Source: Scatomorpha sp040765295
GTDB lineage: Bacteria; Bacillota; Clostridia; Oscillospirales; Oscillospiraceae
Direction of reading: 5' to 3'
Assembly: GCA_040765295.1 (NCBI GenBank)
Contig: JAXGSB010000001.1
Coordinates: 372,001-436,000 of the forward strand
DNA length: 64,000 bases
Made by a program: the position numbers and the translations under genes. Below are positions 59,492-64,000 of the stretch, piece after piece. Every line of letters starts with the position of its first letter. Within the stretch, counting starts at the first letter, position 1. The notes under the pieces are model-generated. The model did no database searches and was not told the DNA's origin. It worked only from the letters and a program-made list of their open reading frames with translations.

Positions 59492-60001
59492 GTGGAACTT
59501 TTAGATGTATATGATATAAATAAAAGAAAAACCGGCAAAAAAATTTGCCGCGGAGAAAAGCTGCGCTCTAACGAACGCTTACTGATTACGCACTTGTGTA
59601 TTTTCAACTTAAAAGGCGAGATGCTTATACAAAAGCGCAGCCTTGAAAAAGACAGATTTCCCAGCTGCTGGGATGTTTCCGCCGGAGGTTTTGTACAAAG
59701 CGGAGAGAGTTCCGAGTCCGCCGTAATCCGCGAGGCGAAAGAGGAACTGGGGCTCTGTCTCAAACCTTCGGAACTTAGATTCATGCTGTGCGAGCCCTTT
59801 TCTTATGTGTTCGACGATTTCTTTTTTGCCCGAGCTGACCTCGATCCTTCCGCATTGAACATACAGTCTCAGGAACTTTCCGAGGTGAAATACTTTCCCG
59901 CCGAGGACATTATGGATATGCTTAGCAAGGGTAAGTTTGTTGACTATGACAAAGACCTGATGAAACGAATTTTTGATTTCGAAGAGGCTTGCCGCTTATA
60001 A
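59492..60001 (+). CDS. Nudix hydrolase
   Basis: The 169-residue protein has the full Nudix box GGFVQSGESSESAVIREAKEELGL (GX5EX7REUXEEXGU, near 69) and N-terminal LLDVYDINKRKTGKKICRGE as in the IDI/YfcD-like group, which hydrolyse nucleoside diphosphate derivatives or isomerise IPP. The exact substrate is not predictable. GTG at 59492 with GAGGAGATATT upstream. It may be read with the aco operon (83-bp gap with only a weak hairpin). Confidence 0.85.
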   Translation: MELLDVYDINKRKTGKKICRGEKLRSNERLLITHLCIFNLKGEMLIQKRSLEKDRFPSCWDVSAGGFVQSGESSESAVIREAKEELGLCLKPSELRFMLCEPFSYVFDDFFFARADLDPSALNIQSQELSEVKYFPAEDIMDMLSKGKFVDYDKDLMKRIFDFEEACRL

Positions 60002-60046
60002 AAGCGTCCTCTTTTTTTGAGGTGACCTCCAAAAGTCAGACTTTTG

Positions 60047-60075
60047 CCGCAGCGAGAAATTGCTGCGGTTTTTGT
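60047..60075 (+). terminator. Terminator of the Nudix gene
   Basis: CCGCAGC (60047-60053) pairs with GCTGCGG (60062-60068), then TTTTTG. It faces the convergent regulator gene. Confidence 0.8.
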
Positions 60076-60154
60076 TTTACACTCATAATAAAAGGGTCAG
60101 TTAATACAAACGTTAAAATTATATTACTAGGTAATAGTCACTGCTTTATTGAGA

Positions 60155-63100
60155 CTATTTCTCAACTCCTCGACCAAAAGCATTTATAATCCCCTGCGCC
60201 GCATTTGTGCGGCCGGTTTGCCGATACAAATCTGTGAGCATGCGGCGGGTATGCTCGTTATAGACATCGGCTGTGAGGGCTTTGGAAAGGAGTGTTTCGG
60301 CATCGCCGAAAGAGCCCTCGTCCATGTATATTTTCGTCAGCCTGTGCGCGGCGCTCAGAAACATGGATTTGATGCGTTCCCTCTCCACCATTGTCCAGTC
60401 TTCGTATATATCCTGCGGCAGCAGCTCTCCTGCGTACAGATCGACAAGCTGCGTCAAAACAGACCGGACATCTCCGCCGCCGGAGCTGTAAAGCTTATAT
60501 ACATCATAAAGCCGCACAAATTTGTCTGCGTCAATTTCAAGGCAGTCGGAGGAGACAATTTCATACCCGTTCCCGTGGTCGCGTATCAGCGTGGATTTGT
60601 CGTCAAGTGCAAGGCCGTAAGCGGACAGTACGCGCCGAAGTTCATACATGGCAACATTCATAGAGGCCATTGCGGCTTTGCCGTCAGTATCCGGCCAGAA
60701 AAGCTCTGTTAGGAACTCCTTATGTACAAAGCGGTCCCGATTGAGCAGAAGATATTTTAGAATTCCTTGGATTTTCCGCGTTTTCCACTCGGTGTCCGGA
60801 ATCTCATTGCAGCCGATTTGAACCCTAAAACCGCCGAGTATGCTGACTCTTATAATCGTCCCGCTTTTTGTCGTGCCGCCGAATTTTGAGGCAAACAGCT
60901 TTGCCTCTTTCGAAGTGCAGAGCTTCGCTGCCTTTTGGAGCAGATACCGTTTTGCTTTTTCCCCATAATACCGTTCAATCAGTTCGGCAGCGTAATCCGC
61001 GTACATGTCCTTGACTACGCAATAAGCGGCCGTCTCGATCAGCGTGGGGAAAAACAAGTCGTAGAAAGCGACATAGCGATTGGAAGAAGTGATGGTTATG
61101 AAGGTTCTCAGATACAGGTCGCCCTTGTCGTGATCATTCAGGTCATAATACAGCTTGGCCAAGTGCATGGCGGTTCCCGCCATAGACTGAAGGGTTTGTT
61201 TCCGTCTGCTTGTCTCGAAAGAAGCCAAGAGCAGCGTCTCCGCACGTTCATAATCGCCCGTCTCGCGCAGTATAACCCCGGCAAAGCTCTGGGCGGTTTC
61301 CGCAAAGCCTTGGCCGACAGGCGCGTTTACAAGAAAATCACAGGCTTCCAGCACTTCGCTGGGGTTCACCAAGGCGGAGTGCTTTTCTAGCAGCCACAGA
61401 TTTTTATAAAGCACGCTTCGGCAGATATGAGCATCGTTGCTGTAGTCGCGAAAATGTGCGGCGGACGCATTTATCAGTTCTACGGCTTGGTCAATATCGT
61501 GAGCGATATACCTTGCCAAAGCCGCATCCTTTTTACCAAAGCCCAGTGCGTATCCGGAGCCGTATTTCTCGCCGAGACTCAGCAGTTCGTTTCGAACCCA
61601 GGCTGACCATGCCCAGTCACCCATGTAGTAGGCAATATTCTGGCAAAACACCAGGCTCAGTATTTTCCACTGGTCATTGTTCCTGACGATGGGCATTGCG
61701 AGGTTTTTCTCAATCATCCTTTTCCCCTTAGCAAGATTGCCGAGGCGATAATGGATCATAGTTCGAAAATTATTGATGCCATAGCGCCAGATATCGCTGA
61801 GAATATAGCTCTCGAGCTCCTGCGAAAGAACGAGTCCCTCCTGAAAGTTTTCGTCAAAGGCCGCCATTCCAAGTCTGCAGGCCAGCAATGTTCCGCGCAC
61901 CTCATCGCTTTTAATTTTCTCGTCCAGCTGTCCGAATTCGGATACAAGCTGTCGAATCATAACAACATCGTTGCGCTGTGCGTACGCTGTGAACAAAACG
62001 CCCATAACCTGTACCTGCATGTCCGCATTTTCCATTTTCTCAAAAATACGGATTGCGCGGCGCAGGCAGGCGCAGGATTGCTCAAAATCAGTGCTTACAA
62101 TGACAAAACCGTAATAAAACGAAAGATACGGGTTTTGCACCACGACCGATTCGGGCAGTTCTTCAATGAGCATTTTTAAGTGCTCGCCCATTCCGGCGTC
62201 CAGCATGTTCCTCCCGTGAAGGCACAGTAACCGCACGGCGTCTTCCATGCGGTTTGCCGATAAAAGATGCCGGACGGCGCCGCCATAGTTGCCCGAGGCA
62301 AGGCAAAGCTTGCAGGCCTTGATATGAAGGTCTTCTACTTCCTCTCTGCAAAAGTGTTCATTCCGAAGACCGAGAAGAAAACTCCGGAACAGGGAATGAA
62401 AGCGATAGGTCTCACTGTCGGAAACGGTCTTCTGCAAGAAAAGGTTTGTTTTTTCACAATAACTCACGACTGTTCGCGCCTCCGGCATCTTAAAGACCGT
62501 CTCCAGATCCGAGACGGTAAATTCCTCGAGGGTTGCCATGATGGAAATACAGCGTATGGTTTCAGCGGAAAGGCCGCGTAGCACCTCTGCTTTAAAAAAG
62601 CGGGCTAGGGTATTTTCACTTCCGAACGGTCTCAAAAGCTCTCCGATCTCCTCCGGTCCGAGCCTGGTCGCCATGCTGCCGATCAGTACGACGCCTGAAA
62701 TCCAGCCCTCCGTATTTTGATAGATTGCGGATGCCATTTCGGGCGACAGTCTCAGACCGTGCTGCTTCATATATGTCCCGATTTCCGCCTCACTGAAGCT
62801 GAGTTCCTTTGCGCTTAGGCAAAGAGCATCTCCCTTAAGCCCCTGTACGCCGTCCAATACACCTGTTTCAGTCCGGGAAATAAGAATGAAGTGCAGATTC
62901 GGGGGCATATTGGCAAGAAAATAGCGTACGGTCTGAACAATATGTTCGCTCTCCGACGCATAATGAAAATCATCTAAAACGAAGTATCGTGTTTTTTTAA
63001 TCCTCTTACCAAACAAAGCCCAAGCATCCTGACAAACAGCGGCATTTAAAAGGTCATAAGTTTGCGAAAGGTCAGATAAACTGCGGAAATATTGTAACGA

Positions 63101-63382
63101 TTCCGGCTCCTGCTTTCTGACTCTTCCGAATAAGGCTTCCAAAAAATGGGCGTAGAAGATGGGCAGCCTGCTGTCTTCTTTGTCCATTCTGTACCAGTGC
63201 AGATTTTCTCGGCGGCAGAGAGACGCCAAGATAGCTGTGGTTTTTCCATATCCGGCAGGCGCAACGACAGAGACAACCCGATACTTTTCTATTCCAAGCT
63301 CCCGAATCCGATTTGTGATCAGCACGCCTTCCGGCAGCTGAGGCACAATGAATTTGCTCTTTATAATCAGCTTATGCTCCAC
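60155..63382 (-). CDS. Large STAND ATPase regulator with C-terminal SARP/BTAD module
   Basis: The 1075-residue protein begins with a MalT-like NTPase: VVAPAGYGKTTAILASL (Walker A near 38-54), YFVLDDFHYASES near 131 (Walker B), LHFILISRTET near 158. A long helical repeat region (TPR-like, about 380-820) follows. Instead of the LuxR helix-turn-helix of MalT, the C-terminus has an OmpR-type winged helix (IRVSILGGFRVQIG near 835, TRKIQGILKYLLLNRDRFVHKEFLTELFWPD near 857) and a BTAD domain (VDLYAGELLPQDIYEDWTMVERERI near 985), as in SARP/AfsR-like activators. GTG at 63382 with GGAGGTG upstream. It probably senses a small molecule and activates a neighbour, perhaps the gene cut at the right edge or the aco region. 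Target unknown. Confidence 0.85.
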   Translation of the reverse strand: MEHKLIIKSKFIVPQLPEGVLITNRIRELGIEKYRVVSVVAPAGYGKTTAILASLCRRENLHWYRMDKEDSRLPIFYAHFLEALFGRVRKQEPESLQYFRSLSDLSQTYDLLNAAVCQDAWALFGKRIKKTRYFVLDDFHYASESEHIVQTVRYFLANMPPNLHFILISRTETGVLDGVQGLKGDALCLSAKELSFSEAEIGTYMKQHGLRLSPEMASAIYQNTEGWISGVVLIGSMATRLGPEEIGELLRPFGSENTLARFFKAEVLRGLSAETIRCISIMATLEEFTVSDLETVFKMPEARTVVSYCEKTNLFLQKTVSDSETYRFHSLFRSFLLGLRNEHFCREEVEDLHIKACKLCLASGNYGGAVRHLLSANRMEDAVRLLCLHGRNMLDAGMGEHLKMLIEELPESVVVQNPYLSFYYGFVIVSTDFEQSCACLRRAIRIFEKMENADMQVQVMGVLFTAYAQRNDVVMIRQLVSEFGQLDEKIKSDEVRGTLLACRLGMAAFDENFQEGLVLSQELESYILSDIWRYGINNFRTMIHYRLGNLAKGKRMIEKNLAMPIVRNNDQWKILSLVFCQNIAYYMGDWAWSAWVRNELLSLGEKYGSGYALGFGKKDAALARYIAHDIDQAVELINASAAHFRDYSNDAHICRSVLYKNLWLLEKHSALVNPSEVLEACDFLVNAPVGQGFAETAQSFAGVILRETGDYERAETLLLASFETSRRKQTLQSMAGTAMHLAKLYYDLNDHDKGDLYLRTFITITSSNRYVAFYDLFFPTLIETAAYCVVKDMYADYAAELIERYYGEKAKRYLLQKAAKLCTSKEAKLFASKFGGTTKSGTIIRVSILGGFRVQIGCNEIPDTEWKTRKIQGILKYLLLNRDRFVHKEFLTELFWPDTDGKAAMASMNVAMYELRRVLSAYGLALDDKSTLIRDHGNGYEIVSSDCLEIDADKFVRLYDVYKLYSSGGGDVRSVLTQLVDLYAGELLPQDIYEDWTMVERERIKSMFLSAAHRLTKIYMDEGSFGDAETLLSKALTADVYNEHTRRMLTDLYRQTGRTNAAQGIINAFGRGVEK

Positions 63383-63692
63383 TGTATGTCACCTCCACTT
63401 TGGGAATACTCCCATCTATGGGGAAATACGTAAAATACCTGTTTTAATTATAATATAATCGATAAATTTTAGAAATATTTTATTTTGATGTTCTACAATT
63501 ATTTTACATAAACAGTGTGCAAAAAAAGAGAAATATGCATGCACAAGAATCCGTCCATGCTGAGGCTCGTTAACTTATCTTTAACAGCTGTTTTGTTCTT
63601 ATCCTGACTTTAAAATTCTATCCCTACCAAGCTTTATATCTAATATTATTACAATCAACCCAACAACTCACTTTCTAAAGGAGGTAATGAAC
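63383..63692. other. Intergenic region between the STAND/SARP regulator and the right-edge gene
   Basis: No gene is seen. It is AT-rich, with overlapping TATAAT boxes (63449-63454 and 63454-63459 on plus; 63452-63447 on minus) and an imperfect dyad TCCCATCTATGGGGA near 63410. It probably holds divergent promoters for both neighbours; -35 boxes are not clear. Confidence 0.4.
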
Positions 63693-64000
63693 ATGTTTGG
63701 AAACAAAAAAATCAGTAAAATCCAAAAGGAAATATGCAACGATCCGCAAAAGGCTATCGAACATGCCCAAAAGAGCTTGAACACCGGTCTTACCGGGTTT
63801 GCAAGCAAGGCGTTCTTGGGCAAAGACTTTATGAATAACGTGAACGATATGCTGGCAAAAGGCCAGGATGCCATCGATATGCAAAAATCCGCACAAAACA
63901 TTGCGCAAACCGGAATTCCGGCAACGGCGGAAGTAATCAGCGTCACGGATACCGGCCAGATGGTGAACTATGATCCGGTCGTGGTGCTGCAGCTCAGCGT
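63693..64000 (+). CDS. Hypothetical protein, C-terminus outside window
   Basis: The frame is open from ATG 63693 (AAAGGAGGT seven bases upstream; ATG 63687 is too close to it) to the window end, giving at least 102 residues. The sequence is MFGNKKISKIQKEICNDP..., then a region GIPATAEVISVTDTGQMVNYDPVVVLQLSV typical of small proteins with a repeated beta domain of the AEVxSVxDTGxxVNxxPxVxLxLxV type. Function unknown. It is divergent from the STAND/SARP regulator. Confidence 0.7.
   Translation, partial: MFGNKKISKIQKEICNDPQKAIEHAQKSLNTGLTGFASKAFLGKDFMNNVNDMLAKGQDAIDMQKSAQNIAQTGIPATAEVISVTDTGQMVNYDPVVVLQLS

Noticed and set aside
1..64000. CRISPR arrays, tRNA or rRNA genes, prophage
   Set aside because: No regularly spaced repeats, no tRNA cloverleaf or rRNA-like stretch, and no phage structural genes were seen on reading through.

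Overview
The window reads as a chromosomal segment of an anaerobic, low-to-mid GC Firmicute of class Clostridia. The evidence is the rplM-rpsI pair, AddAB instead of RecBCD, a dgt-dnaG-rpoD operon, an MnmG/MnmA pair, sigma-A type promoters with strong Shine-Dalgarno sequences, frequent TTG/GTG starts, an oxygen-sensitive Ni-Fe CO dehydrogenase, and GntR/YtrA-type regulation. No tRNA, rRNA, CRISPR array or phage module was seen. I cannot name a genus.

Layout. 1-7.4 kb: mostly minus strand, with a DUF362-ferredoxin protein cut by the left edge, rpsI/rplM with a textbook promoter, a TtcA-like thiolase on the plus strand, then a minus-strand run of a glycosidase-like exported protein, rpiB, a PHP phosphatase and a PMT-type glycosyltransferase. 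7.5-14.3 kb: a methyltransferase, a 997-residue FG-GAP lipoprotein, then rpsO and pnp, each with a structured leader. 14.3-20.5 kb: a cell-wall block consisting of a VanY-like carboxypeptidase, a membrane protein of unknown role, and an operon of VanG-like ligase, hexapeptide acyltransferase and alanine/serine racemase, followed by rpmB. 20.5-23.7 kb: a minus-strand amino-acid ABC transporter with a CntK-like racemase as last gene. 23.8-30.6 kb: mnmG-mnmA, a dispersed structured repeat, a YtrA-type ABC operon with a visible operator, and mscL. 30.8-44.2 kb: addB-addA, rpmE, hflX-yigZ and dgt-dnaG-rpoD.

44.2-64 kb is the accessory part. It holds a DUF4349 lipoprotein and an IS481-like element that lies between two copies of a 27-bp direct repeat just upstream of cooS-cooC (CO dehydrogenase and its nickel-insertion ATPase). 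Next is a complete acetoin-dehydrogenase locus: lplA-acoR, then acoA-acoB-acoX-acoC-acoL and a small DUF6506-like gene. A Nudix hydrolase, a 1075-residue STAND/SARP-like regulator and a gene cut by the right edge follow.

How the genes work together. AcoA/B (E1), AcoC (E2) and AcoL (E3) would cleave acetoin to acetyl-CoA and acetaldehyde; LplA would load lipoate on the lipoyl lysines carried by both AcoC and AcoL. The AcoR regulator has lost the signature residues needed to activate sigma-54, and the promoters of both aco units look sigma-A type. The VanG-like ligase plus a racemase with the VanT-type asparagine suggests peptidoglycan precursors ending in D-Ala-D-Ser. The CO dehydrogenase has the CX2C form of the D-cluster site. 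These three, with the pnp leader switch and the repeat-flanked IS, are the points most worth following up.
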